From Endosaccharibacter trunci (GTDB lineage Bacteria; Pseudomonadota; Alphaproteobacteria; Acetobacterales; Acetobacteraceae), in assembly GCA_024515975.1 (NCBI GenBank), contig JAMSKV010000012.1, positions 62,001 through 126,000 of the forward strand: a DNA stretch of 64,000 nt. Reading direction: 5' to 3'. The notes under the pieces were generated by a model. The model did no database searches and had not been told where the DNA came from. It saw only the letters and a list, made by a program, of their open reading frames with translations. Below are positions 48,674 through 61,804 of this stretch, piece after piece. Position 1 is the first letter of the stretch; each line of letters opens with the position of its first letter. The position numbers were made by a program, and so were the translations under genes.

Positions 48674-50187
48674 TGCGCCGATTTGCACCGAACGAGACCG
48701 TCGATGTCGTGGTGGTCGGCACGGGTGCGGGCGCGGGCCCGCTGCTGGCCCGGTTCGCCGCCGCGGGTCTGTCAATCGTGGCGCTGGAAGCCGGGCGTTT
48801 TCGAAACCCGAAGAATTTCACCCCGGACGAGCTCGGCTCTCCCGATCTCTACTGGATGGGCGAACGCCTGAGCGCCGGCGAGACGCCGGAGGCCTTCGGC
48901 TCCAACAACAGCGGCATCGGCGTCGGAGGCTCGACCCTGCATTGGGGTGCCTTCACGCCGCGACCGGACCCGCGCGAGTTCCGCCTTCGCAGCGAAACCG
49001 GCCAGGGCGAGGATTGGCCGCTCAGCGTGGCCGAACTGCTGCCCTTCATCGAACGGGTGGAGCGGGACATCGGCGTGTCCGGTCCGTCGCATTATCCCTG
49101 GGACGCCGGCCGGTCCTACGCGATGCCGCCGGTGGCGCTGAATGCGCCGGCGCAGAAGATGCAGCGCGGTTGCGCCGCTTTGGGAATCGTCACGGCCAAC
49201 GCGCCGGCAGCGGTGCTGACGCGGGCGAGATCCGGCCGCTCGAACTGCCGCAATTGCGGGGCCTGCCATCAAGGTTGCAGAAACGACGCCAAGGCCAGCA
49301 CCGCCAACACCTATATTCCGGAGGCGATCGCCGGAGGCGCCGAAATCCGCACCGGCTGCATGGCGGTCGATATCGAGCAATCCGCCGATGGCCGGGTTCG
49401 GTCGATCGTCTATCGGAAAGACGGTGTCCTGCATTCGCAAAAATGCCGTGCACTGTTTCTTTGCGCGGGCGCCGTCGAGACGCCGCGCCTGCTGCTGCAC
49501 AGCGAAGCCGGAAACAGCAACGGTCAGGTCGGTCGCAACTACATGGCGCATATTGCCACGCAGGTCTGGGGATCGTTCGACGACGAGATGCGGATGAACA
49601 AGGGATATCCGTCCTCGCTGATGACGGAGGATTTCCTGCGTCCGAAAGATGCGGATTTCGCCAGCGGCTATCTGATCCAGAGTCTGGGCGTGATGCCGGC
49701 GACCTGGGCCAACGCGATGGGGCGTGGACGCGAGATCAGGGGGCAAGCCCTGACCAACGCCCTGCTCGGCTACAATCGCGCCGGCGGCATCGGCATCAAT
49801 GGCGACTGCCTGCCGTCCGACGGCAACCACCTCACCCTGTCCGACGAAGTCGATGAGAGCGGCATGAGAAAGCCGCTCGTCACCTTCAGCTATGGCGCCA
49901 ACGAGACGGCGATGGACGCGCATGCCCTCCGCACCATGCGCCAGATCTGGGAAGCCGCAGGCGCGACCGACATCTGGGTCGCGCCGCGTTCCGCGCACAC
50001 CATCGGCACATGCCGCATGGGCGGTGATCCGGATCGCAACGTGGTCGATGGCGTCGGACGCAGCCACGAGATCGACAATCTGTGGATCTGCGACAACTCG
50101 ACCTTCCCCAGCGCCATGGCCGCCAACCCGGCCTTGACGCAGATGGCATTGAGTCTGCGCACGGCGGAGGCGTTCCTGGCGAGCTGA
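48670..50187 (+). CDS. GMC-family FAD oxidoreductase (gluconate 2-dehydrogenase large-subunit-like)
   Basis: 505 residues, ATG 48670. FAD loop VVVVGTGAGAGPLLARFA near 13-30, VGGSTLHWGAFTPRPD, then a cluster of cysteines NCRNCGACHQGCRNDAK that is typical of this GMC group, and AGAVETPRLLL. The C-terminal catalytic part has SAHTIGTCRMGGDPDRNVVDG, where His acts as base, and NPALTQMALSLRTAE. Such enzymes oxidise sugars, sugar acids or alcohols and pass electrons to a cytochrome or quinone with help of the small subunit, here likely the fused domain of the upstream gene. The substrate is unknown. Convergent with the AarF gene; a hairpin lies between the stops. Confidence 0.92.
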   Translation: MMRRFAPNETVDVVVVGTGAGAGPLLARFAAAGLSIVALEAGRFRNPKNFTPDELGSPDLYWMGERLSAGETPEAFGSNNSGIGVGGSTLHWGAFTPRPDPREFRLRSETGQGEDWPLSVAELLPFIERVERDIGVSGPSHYPWDAGRSYAMPPVALNAPAQKMQRGCAALGIVTANAPAAVLTRARSGRSNCRNCGACHQGCRNDAKASTANTYIPEAIAGGAEIRTGCMAVDIEQSADGRVRSIVYRKDGVLHSQKCRALFLCAGAVETPRLLLHSEAGNSNGQVGRNYMAHIATQVWGSFDDEMRMNKGYPSSLMTEDFLRPKDADFASGYLIQSLGVMPATWANAMGRGREIRGQALTNALLGYNRAGGIGINGDCLPSDGNHLTLSDEVDESGMRKPLVTFSYGANETAMDAHALRTMRQIWEAAGATDIWVAPRSAHTIGTCRMGGDPDRNVVDGVGRSHEIDNLWICDNSTFPSAMAANPALTQMALSLRTAEAFLAS

Positions 50188-50213
50188 TACCGTCACGCCA
50201 GCACCTTCTATAG

Positions 50214-50243
50214 CCGGCATTCGGCGCGAAGAGCCGATGCCGG
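50214..50243. terminator. Hairpin between convergent genes
   Basis: CCGGCAT-CGGC (50214-50225, with one bulged T) pairs with GCCGATGCCGG (50233-50243) around GCGAAGA. It separates the GMC and AarF stops and may act from both sides. Confidence 0.5.
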
Positions 50244-50251
50244 GCGGATAC

Positions 50252-51616
50252 TCAGATCGTCGAGAGCGGTGGCGGCACGCGCGCATCGCGCAACGCCGCT
50301 TCCTGCCGCTCCGCCAAACCCGCCACATCGAAGCCTTCAATCGTCTCGTGATACAGCCTGTGCCAGTTCAACCTGGCGCCAAGACGCAGGAACACGCTGC
50401 CCAGGCCGATCGCGGAGCGGTCGATCAGCACGAATTCCTGCGGCGGTCGCACGCCGCCGGTCCGCTGCAGACCGGCATGCACGCGCTCCACGACCGAACG
50501 CCCGAAGGTGGGATCGTCGTTTTCCTGGATCGGCCGCACCCGATCCTGCAGCAGCGGTTCGTGCAGGAACCGGGCCCATTCGTTCAGGACCGCCATCTTC
50601 TCGCGCGTGAGGTTGGTGAAACCCCATTGCTGATAGGCATGGAACGCCTGGTCGTCATCGTTACGGGAGATCGCCTGCTGCAAATCCACCACGCCACGCA
50701 CGAAGCGTGCGGGAAAGATGCGGATGGCGCCGAAGTCGAGCAGGTTGATGCCGCGGTCCTCACGCACCTGGAAATTGCCCAAATGCGGATCGCCGTGAAT
50801 CACACCATAGCGGTAAAGCGGCAGATACCAGGCGGCGAACAAAGCCTTGGCGACGGCATTGCGGCTTTCCTGATCCGGGTTTCCGGCCAGGAAACGCTGG
50901 ATCGAGATGCCGTCCAGCCAGCCCATGGTCAGCAGGCGCGCCGTGGACAGATCGTCGAACGGCTCCGGCACGGCGATGTCGTCGTGTTCGGCCAGCATGT
51001 GGCGGTAGAGGCGCAGATGCGAGGCCTCGCGGCGGTAGTCCAGCTCTTCCCTGACGCGCTCGGCCAACTCCTTGAACACGTCGTCCTGCTGGATGGCGTT
51101 GTCGAGCCGATGATACACCGCCATGCCCAGCTTCAGCTGGCGCAGATCGGCCTCCACCGTCGATCCCATATCCGGATATTGCAGCTTGGCGGCGACCGGA
51201 CGCCCGTCCCGCAACGTGGCGCGATGCACCTGCCCCAGACTGGCGGCGGCGATCGCCTCCCGGTCGAACGAGCCGAACTTGCGCTCCCAATCCGGACCCA
51301 GTTCCGACGCCATGCGCCGGCGCACGAACGACCAGCCCATCGCCGGAGCGTTGGCCTGCAGATGCGCGAGTTCCTCGGCGTATTCCGGCGGCAGAACGTC
51401 CGGGATGGTCGAGAGCAACTGCGCGACCTTCATCAGCGGACCCTTGAGGCCGCCAAGAACGGCGCGCAGATCTTCCGCATGCGCGTTCTTGTTGGTGCGG
51501 ATGCCGACCTTCGCCCCGGCCATGCGCGCCGCGATACCGCCGACCGCCCCCGAAGTGCGCGCGAGACGGCGTATCTCGCCGAACACGCTGCCGCGGTCGA
51601 GGTCGCGCTCAGCCAT
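50252..51616 (-). CDS. ABC1/AarF/UbiB-family atypical kinase
   Basis: 454 residues, ATG 51616, overlapping the end of the PepF gene by eight bases. GPLMKVAQLLSTIPDVLP is the family helix that normally has KxGQ; here it reads KVAQ. EAIAAASLGQVHRATL is the Ala-rich loop, VAAKLQYP gives the ATP-binding Lys, IHGDPHLGNF the catalytic loop and LLDFGAIRIF the metal-binding Asp. Proteins of this family act in ubiquinone synthesis or lipid handling, probably as ATPases rather than protein kinases. No C-terminal membrane helices are seen, unlike UbiB itself, so it belongs to the soluble branch. Confidence 0.92.
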   Translation of the reverse strand: MAERDLDRGSVFGEIRRLARTSGAVGGIAARMAGAKVGIRTNKNAHAEDLRAVLGGLKGPLMKVAQLLSTIPDVLPPEYAEELAHLQANAPAMGWSFVRRRMASELGPDWERKFGSFDREAIAAASLGQVHRATLRDGRPVAAKLQYPDMGSTVEADLRQLKLGMAVYHRLDNAIQQDDVFKELAERVREELDYRREASHLRLYRHMLAEHDDIAVPEPFDDLSTARLLTMGWLDGISIQRFLAGNPDQESRNAVAKALFAAWYLPLYRYGVIHGDPHLGNFQVREDRGINLLDFGAIRIFPARFVRGVVDLQQAISRNDDDQAFHAYQQWGFTNLTREKMAVLNEWARFLHEPLLQDRVRPIQENDDPTFGRSVVERVHAGLQRTGGVRPPQEFVLIDRSAIGLGSVFLRLGARLNWHRLYHETIEGFDVAGLAERQEAALRDARVPPPLSTI

Positions 51617-53402
51617 CGTTCCGCTCCAGCTCGTCGATGAAACCGCTGATCACATCGAGCCCCTTGCGCCAGAAATCCGGATCGGTGGCGTCAAGCCCGA
51701 ACGGCGCCAACAACTCCTGGTGCCGCTTCGTGCCGCCCGCCTTCAGCATCTCGATATATTTCTGCTGGAAACCCGGATGCCCGGCCTTGAACACGCCGAA
51801 CAGCGCATTCACCAGACAATCGCCGAACGCATAGGCGTAGACATAAAACGGCGAGTGCACGAAATGCGGCACATAGGCCCAGAACTGGTCGTAATCCGGC
51901 GTGAAATGGAAGGCGGGCCCGAGGCTTTCCGTCTGCACCTGCCGCCAGATCTCGCCGATCCGCTCCGGCAGAAGCTCGCCCTGGCGACGCTCGTCATGCA
52001 GCAGGGTCTCGAACCGGTAGAACGCGATCTGGCGCACCACCGTGTTCAGCATGTCCTCGACTTTGCCGGCCAGCATGCGCCGGCGCCGCGCCGGATCGGT
52101 TTCCGCATCCAGCACCGCGCGAAAGGTCAGCATCTCGCCGAACACGCTGGCGGTCTCGGCCAGAGTGAGCGGCGTGGAGCCCATCAGATACCCTTGATCG
52201 GCCGCCAGAACCTGATGGATGCCATGCCCGAGTTCGTGCGCCAGCGTCATCACGTCGCGTGAGCGGCCGTGATAGTTCATCAGGATATAGGGGTGGGCGT
52301 CCGGCACGGTCGGATGCGCGAACGCGCCGCTGCTCTTGCCAGGGCGCAAGGCGGCGTCGATCCAGGGACGATCGAAGAACCGCCGCGCGATCCCGCCCAG
52401 CTCCGGCGCGAACCCCTCATAGGCGCCGAGCACCCGGTCCCGCGCCTCGTCCCAGCTGATCTTCGCATCCAGATCGGCCGGCAGCGGCGCGTTGCGGTCC
52501 CAGTATTCCAGCGTCTCCAGGCCGAGCCATTTCGCCTTCATCGCGTAGTAGCGATGCGACAGCCGCGCGTAATCGCCGGTCACCGCCGTCACCAGCGCGT
52601 CCACCACCTCGTCCTCGACCATGTTGCCGCGATTGCGCGCACTGCCGGGACGCGGATAGGAGCGGAGCTTGTCGGAAATCTCCTTGTCCTTGGCGAGCGT
52701 GTTGGTGATCAGCGAGAAAAGCCGGATGTTCTCCTTGAGCGTGACGCCGATCGCTTTGGCCGCGCGCTCGCGCACGGCGCGGTCACGATCGCTCAGCAGG
52801 TTCAGTGCATCGCCCACCGTGAGTTTGCCGCCGTCGATCTCCACCCGCAGCCCGGCCATGGTCTCGTCGAACAGGCGGCTCCAGCTCTGCGCGCCGGTGA
52901 CGGACTTCTCGTGCAGGACGCTTTCCACCTCCTGTGAGAGCTGGTGCGGCCGGAACACGCGCAGATCGCGCAGGAAAGGCTGCCAGCGCCGGAGACGATC
53001 ATCCTCCAGCAGCCGCGCCAGATGCGCGTCGTCGAGTCCGTTCAGTTCCAGCGTGAAGAACACCAGCCGCGACGAGATCTCCGTCACGCGCTCGTTGGTG
53101 GACTGGTAGAAGCGGCCGATCGCCGGGTCCTGGGAGTTGCCCGCGAACAGGAGCCCGGCATAGGACACGGCGCGACCCATGAGCACGTCGATGCGCTCGT
53201 ATTCCCCGATCGCCTCGGCCAGCCCCTGCCCGTCCAGCGCGGCCAGCTTACCCTTGCAGCGCGCCTCGAACGCCCTGGCCGCGCGATCCGCTTCTGCGAA
53301 ATCGCGCTCGAGGGCGGCATCGTCCATGCCCGCATACAGGTCGGACAGATCCCAGACCGGGCTGTCCGGAACGGAAGCGGCGGCGGTGACGGCGTTGGAC
53401 AT
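51609..53402 (-). CDS. pepF: Oligoendopeptidase F-type M3 metallopeptidase
   Basis: 597 residues from ATG 53402 (an earlier in-frame Met at 53414 is possible). The N-terminal part WDLSDLYAGMDDAALERDF is typical for the PepF branch. The zinc site is DVMTLAHELGHGIHQVLA (HExxH), and the third ligand lies in LAETASVFGEML. The C-terminal FVHSPFYVYAYAFGDCLVNAL carries the substrate-binding Tyr/His residues. The enzyme is cytoplasmic and cuts short peptides of about 7-17 residues. It shares a transcript with the AarF-like kinase. Divergent from the DUF3667 gene with 124 bases between. Confidence 0.94.
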   Translation of the reverse strand: MSNAVTAAASVPDSPVWDLSDLYAGMDDAALERDFAEADRAARAFEARCKGKLAALDGQGLAEAIGEYERIDVLMGRAVSYAGLLFAGNSQDPAIGRFYQSTNERVTEISSRLVFFTLELNGLDDAHLARLLEDDRLRRWQPFLRDLRVFRPHQLSQEVESVLHEKSVTGAQSWSRLFDETMAGLRVEIDGGKLTVGDALNLLSDRDRAVRERAAKAIGVTLKENIRLFSLITNTLAKDKEISDKLRSYPRPGSARNRGNMVEDEVVDALVTAVTGDYARLSHRYYAMKAKWLGLETLEYWDRNAPLPADLDAKISWDEARDRVLGAYEGFAPELGGIARRFFDRPWIDAALRPGKSSGAFAHPTVPDAHPYILMNYHGRSRDVMTLAHELGHGIHQVLAADQGYLMGSTPLTLAETASVFGEMLTFRAVLDAETDPARRRRMLAGKVEDMLNTVVRQIAFYRFETLLHDERRQGELLPERIGEIWRQVQTESLGPAFHFTPDYDQFWAYVPHFVHSPFYVYAYAFGDCLVNALFGVFKAGHPGFQQKYIEMLKAGGTKRHQELLAPFGLDATDPDFWRKGLDVISGFIDELERNDG

Positions 53403-53526
53403 GTCGAGGCGCAATCCTGTTCGGCTCGGTTCTATCTATGGCCTCCGAGCCCGGCTTCAAAGGGCGCCGCATCCGGACGAGACGGACAACGGCCTGCTGG
53501 CTATGCTGGTTCGGCGGAGGCGAGCG

Positions 53527-54360
53527 ATGGAACGCGCATATCATCAGGACAGCCAGGCCTGCCTGAACTGCGGCACGGTTCCGGCTGGCCGCTGGTGCCA
53601 GAATTGCGGCCAGAAGAGCGGCCCGGCGCACCGTTCCGTGCTCGACCTGATGCGCGAGCTGGCCGAGCTGACGACCCATGCGGATAGCCGCCTCTGGCGC
53701 ACCATGACCGCGCTGGTGCTCAGACCGGCGACGCTGACGCGGGACTTCCTTCTCGGCCGCCGCGCGTCGCAGATCCCTCCCCTGCGGCTGTTCTTCGTAG
53801 TGCTGCTGGTCCTGTTCACCGCCGGCTCGCTCACCCGGCACGGAATGGTCTCGGTGGATCTGCCGGCAGCGGACCGTCAGCAGGTCGAGAAGGCCATCAA
53901 CGGAATCCACACCCGATCGCCCCGGCTCGAAGCCTGGCTGAAACCGCATCTCCTGCGCGCGGTGAACAAGCCGGAGGCAGTGGTCGAGGTGATCCGCGAA
54001 TGGCTGGAGCGGTTCACGCTGCTGATGCTGCCGATCGCCGCCTCCCTGCTCTGGGTGCTCACCGTCGGGGTCCGGCCGCGCTTCACTTTCTTCGATCACA
54101 TGATCTTCGCCACCCACTCCCTGTCTTTCGCCGGCCTGGTGCAGATCGCCGTGTTCCTGCTGGGGACGCTGATCCCGGCCTCCGGCGTGCTGCTTCTGGT
54201 GCTGCCCGTGCATCTGTTCCGGCATATGCGCGGCGTTTATGGCGGCGGTGTCGCGCTCACGCTGCTGCGCATGACGATCCTGGGGCTGGGCAGCCTGTTC
54301 GCGGTGGCCGTCCTGTTCGTCATCCTGGCCTGGATGGGGCTGCAATTCGCCGCCGACTGA
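53527..54360 (+). CDS. DUF3667 membrane protein with N-terminal zinc ribbon
   Basis: 277 residues, ATG 53527 six bases after GGAGG. Four cysteines (CLNCGTVPAGRWCQNCGQ, 12-29) form a zinc ribbon. A conserved stretch follows (RTMTALVLRPATLTRDFLLG), then PPLRLFFVVLLVLFTAG and three further helices (TLLMLPIAASLLWVLTV, LSFAGLVQIAVFLLGTLIP, MTILGLGSLFAVAVLFVILA). This is the standard layout of DUF3667. Function is unknown; the family is widespread in envelopes. It stands alone and its stop is seven bases from that of the next convergent gene. Confidence 0.9.
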   Translation: MERAYHQDSQACLNCGTVPAGRWCQNCGQKSGPAHRSVLDLMRELAELTTHADSRLWRTMTALVLRPATLTRDFLLGRRASQIPPLRLFFVVLLVLFTAGSLTRHGMVSVDLPAADRQQVEKAINGIHTRSPRLEAWLKPHLLRAVNKPEAVVEVIREWLERFTLLMLPIAASLLWVLTVGVRPRFTFFDHMIFATHSLSFAGLVQIAVFLLGTLIPASGVLLLVLPVHLFRHMRGVYGGGVALTLLRMTILGLGSLFAVAVLFVILAWMGLQFAAD

Positions 54361-54366
54361 TTGTCG

Positions 54367-55404
54367 TCAGCGCTCCGTGACGGCGCGGTACACCACCGGC
54401 CAATCCTCCACGGCAAGACCGTGGCAGGCCAGCATGAGCTGAGCGCGCTCGAGCACGAAACGCCTGCCGTCCCAAAGATAGCGCCGGGTGTCGCCGCAAT
54501 CGTCGAGCCCACGCGACGGTTCCACCGCCTGGAGTGCGTCCGGCCCGTCCAGTTCCGCATTCACGAGAATGCCAGGGGCGCGGGCGGGAAATTGCGGCGG
54601 CACGGGAAAGGCGGCGAGCGCGGCCGTGCGGCCATTGTCCAACACGAACAGGCTGTCCTGGCTGAAATTCCCGCTGCCGCACGGGATTCGCCACAGCACC
54701 ACCCGGCCGGACAGCGACGACGCGCTCGGCCCCTGTCCGGGCTGCTCGGAATCCTGAGACGCACAGGCCCGGACCGCCGGCAAGGACGCGACGGCGGGCG
54801 GGGGCATCGGGTCCGGCACATCCGCCGCCGGACCGGGAGAGGCAGCGATCCGCGGCCCCGGCTCCACGGCACGACGCTGCGCGCGGACGATCCAATCCAG
54901 CACGGGCGACGCGCCGGAGAGGCGGAACACTGCGCGCAGGGACGGACGCCCCTGGGTGACGGCGAAAAACCGGCCCGATTGATGCAGCCAGGGAAGCACC
55001 GTCCGCACCGCGGACGCATCCAGCGCCGCGCGCGCCAGCCCGGCCTCGCCCGGCAAAGCCCGCAGACTGAGCGCCGCGCCGCGCCGCCCGAGCTGCAGAC
55101 GAACACCCTCGGCCCGGTCCGGCCGGTCGAAGCGCAGCAGCAGCGTGCCGGATGGCTCGCGCCCCCGGGGAAGATGCAGCAGCAGAACGGCGCTGTCGTC
55201 GTCGGCAAAGCCATATGCCGCGCAGTCGCGCCGATTGTCGCACGCCCCCAGCCAGGCGCCTGACCGCAGAGAGACCGGCGGATCGGCATCCCGCGCCCAG
55301 GCGGGACCGCACGCCGACAGACAGGCCGCCACCATGCCGAATCGGAGCGCCCGCGACAGGAGCGTGGGCGGCCGTTCGGCATCGGATCGAAACGAGGGGA
55401 CCAT
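54367..55404 (-). CDS. DUF1176-like exported protein
   Basis: 345 residues from ATG 55404; GTG 55422 would add six. A signal sequence (RALRFGMVAACLSACGPAWA) may be cut after AWA, or the Cys in LSAC may make it a lipoprotein. The body has CDNRRDCAAYGF near the start and GLDDCGDTRRYLWDGRRFVLE near the end; the latter pattern (CG..R.Y.WDG..F) is typical of DUF1176. Two pairs of cysteines could form disulfides in the periplasm. Function of the family is unknown. A stretch of about 45 Pro/Ala-rich residues divides two similar halves. Confidence 0.8.
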   Translation of the reverse strand: MVPSFRSDAERPPTLLSRALRFGMVAACLSACGPAWARDADPPVSLRSGAWLGACDNRRDCAAYGFADDDSAVLLLHLPRGREPSGTLLLRFDRPDRAEGVRLQLGRRGAALSLRALPGEAGLARAALDASAVRTVLPWLHQSGRFFAVTQGRPSLRAVFRLSGASPVLDWIVRAQRRAVEPGPRIAASPGPAADVPDPMPPPAVASLPAVRACASQDSEQPGQGPSASSLSGRVVLWRIPCGSGNFSQDSLFVLDNGRTAALAAFPVPPQFPARAPGILVNAELDGPDALQAVEPSRGLDDCGDTRRYLWDGRRFVLERAQLMLACHGLAVEDWPVVYRAVTER

Positions 55405-55457
55405 GAACCGCTTCTGTCGCACATCCCGCCCTTTCGGACGAGACGGCGGGACCGGAC

Positions 55458-57077
55458 TCAGACGAACAGAATGCGCAGCAACCAGTACAGCATGCCGGCC
55501 AGGGTGATGGCGACCGGCAGGGTCAGCACCCAGGCCAGCGCCATGTTGCGCAGGGTGCGCGTCTGCAGCCCGGATCCATTCGCCGCCATCGCGCCGGCGA
55601 CGCCGGACGACAGGATATGGGTGGTCGAGACCGGCAACCCGTAAAACTCGGCCAGGCCGATGGTCGCCATGGCGGTGATCTCGGCGGCGGCACCCTGGCC
55701 GTAGCTCATATGGGTCTTGCCGATGCGCTCGCCGACCGTCACCACGATGCGCTTCCAGCCGACCATGGTACCGAGACCGAGCGCCAGCGCCACCGAGACC
55801 TTCACCCAGGTCGGAATATAGCGCGTCCCGTTGTTCAGCACCCCGGCATAGGTTTTCAGCGTGCCGAGCTCCCGATCATCGAGCCTGGCGCCGCTCTTCG
55901 GCAGCAGGCGGACGGCCTCGGCGGTCAGGTACATGTCGTTACGGACATTCTTCACCGCGCTGGCCGGCACCAGACGGATGGCGCCGTAGCTCTGGATCTG
56001 CTGCGCGATATCGCCGGACAGTGTAGCGAGAGCGGCATAGACCGCCGGGCGATCGAGCGCGCCGGTCTTGAGCGCATCGGCAACCACACTGCGCGCATCA
56101 CCCGGAGCGGCGGCCCGAACCGCGCCAGCGACACCTTGCGCATGCGCCTCGAAGATCGCCGCCGCCTGATGGCTGGTCTGAACAAAGGAAGGGGTCGCGC
56201 TTTCCGGGATGGCCCGGTTGAGCGCGAAGGCGGTCGGCGCGGCGCCGATCAGGATCAACATGATCAGCCCCATCCCCTTCTGACCGTCATTGCCGCCATG
56301 GGAGAACGACACCCCGGTGCAGGTGAGCATCAGCAGGCCGCGTATCCAGCCCGGCGGCGGAGCGTCTCCCTTCGGCTCGCGCCAGAGTTCCGGCCGACGG
56401 ACGAGCATCTTGCCCAGCAACAGCAGCCCGCCCGCGCACACGAAACCAAGGACCGGGCTGAACAGCAGCGCTTCCAGCACCTTCAGCGCCTGGCCCCATT
56501 GCACGCCGGACGAGGCGATTCCGGGCGGCGTCATCAGCTGGTTGGCGAGACCCACGCCGAGGATTGAGCCGATCAGCGCGTGCGACGAGGAGTTCGGGAT
56601 GCCGGCGGCCCAGGTGGCCAGGTTCCACAGGATCGCGGCCAGCAGGAGCGCGAAGATCATGCAGGTGCCGGCGGTGGACCCGGAATTAAGGATCAGGTCG
56701 ATCGGCAGCAGGGTGACGATGGAGTAGGCCACGGCGCCGGTCGAGGTCAGGACGCCCAGGAAATTGAACACCCCGGACCAGACCACGGCGATTCCGGGCG
56801 ACAAGGTGCGGGTATAGATCACCGTCGCGACAGCGTTGGCCGTGTCGTGGAAGCCGTTCACGAACTCGAACCCGAGCGCCACCAGCAATGCCACGCCGAG
56901 CAGCACCAGAGTCCCGACCGCCAGCGGCGTCGCCGGCGCGGCGTTCATGTCCGTGATCAGGCCATAGAGCGCGTAGCCGAGCCCTCCCAACAGCATCACG
57001 CCGAACAGGATCACTGTCGGCAACGTCGATCGGCTGCGGCTGGCCGGGCGGAAGCCGCTCATGGTCAGGTCTGACAT
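55458..57077 (-). CDS. PiT-family inorganic phosphate transporter
   Basis: 539 residues. The two PiT signatures are present: GFEFVNGFHDTANAVATVIYT near the N-terminus and PVSTTHILSSGVAGA near the C-terminus, along with FSHGGNDGQKGMGLI. About ten membrane helices are split by a hydrophilic loop of about 150 residues (residues about 290-410). It takes up phosphate, or metal phosphate, with a cation or proton. Length is like the longer PitA form. A gap of 171 bases separates it from gltB upstream on the same strand, so it likely has its own promoter. Confidence 0.94.
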   Translation of the reverse strand: MSDLTMSGFRPASRSRSTLPTVILFGVMLLGGLGYALYGLITDMNAAPATPLAVGTLVLLGVALLVALGFEFVNGFHDTANAVATVIYTRTLSPGIAVVWSGVFNFLGVLTSTGAVAYSIVTLLPIDLILNSGSTAGTCMIFALLLAAILWNLATWAAGIPNSSSHALIGSILGVGLANQLMTPPGIASSGVQWGQALKVLEALLFSPVLGFVCAGGLLLLGKMLVRRPELWREPKGDAPPPGWIRGLLMLTCTGVSFSHGGNDGQKGMGLIMLILIGAAPTAFALNRAIPESATPSFVQTSHQAAAIFEAHAQGVAGAVRAAAPGDARSVVADALKTGALDRPAVYAALATLSGDIAQQIQSYGAIRLVPASAVKNVRNDMYLTAEAVRLLPKSGARLDDRELGTLKTYAGVLNNGTRYIPTWVKVSVALALGLGTMVGWKRIVVTVGERIGKTHMSYGQGAAAEITAMATIGLAEFYGLPVSTTHILSSGVAGAMAANGSGLQTRTLRNMALAWVLTLPVAITLAGMLYWLLRILFV

Positions 57078-57248
57078 GACCGCTTCTTAACGCGACGGCG
57101 CCGAAACGGCTCGTGACCGTTCCGTGATGGCATTTTCGTGTTTCGGCATCGCAAGACCGCTGGACCGGGCACGGGGACGAGTGCCTCAGACGCCACCCTC
57201 CCCGTCCCGCCAACGCGGCGCCCGCCGGGCGCTCCTCCCGAAGCCGGG

Positions 57249-61784
<4,536 letters not shown>

Positions 61785-61804
61785 GCGATCATCCCCCATC
61801 TCGG

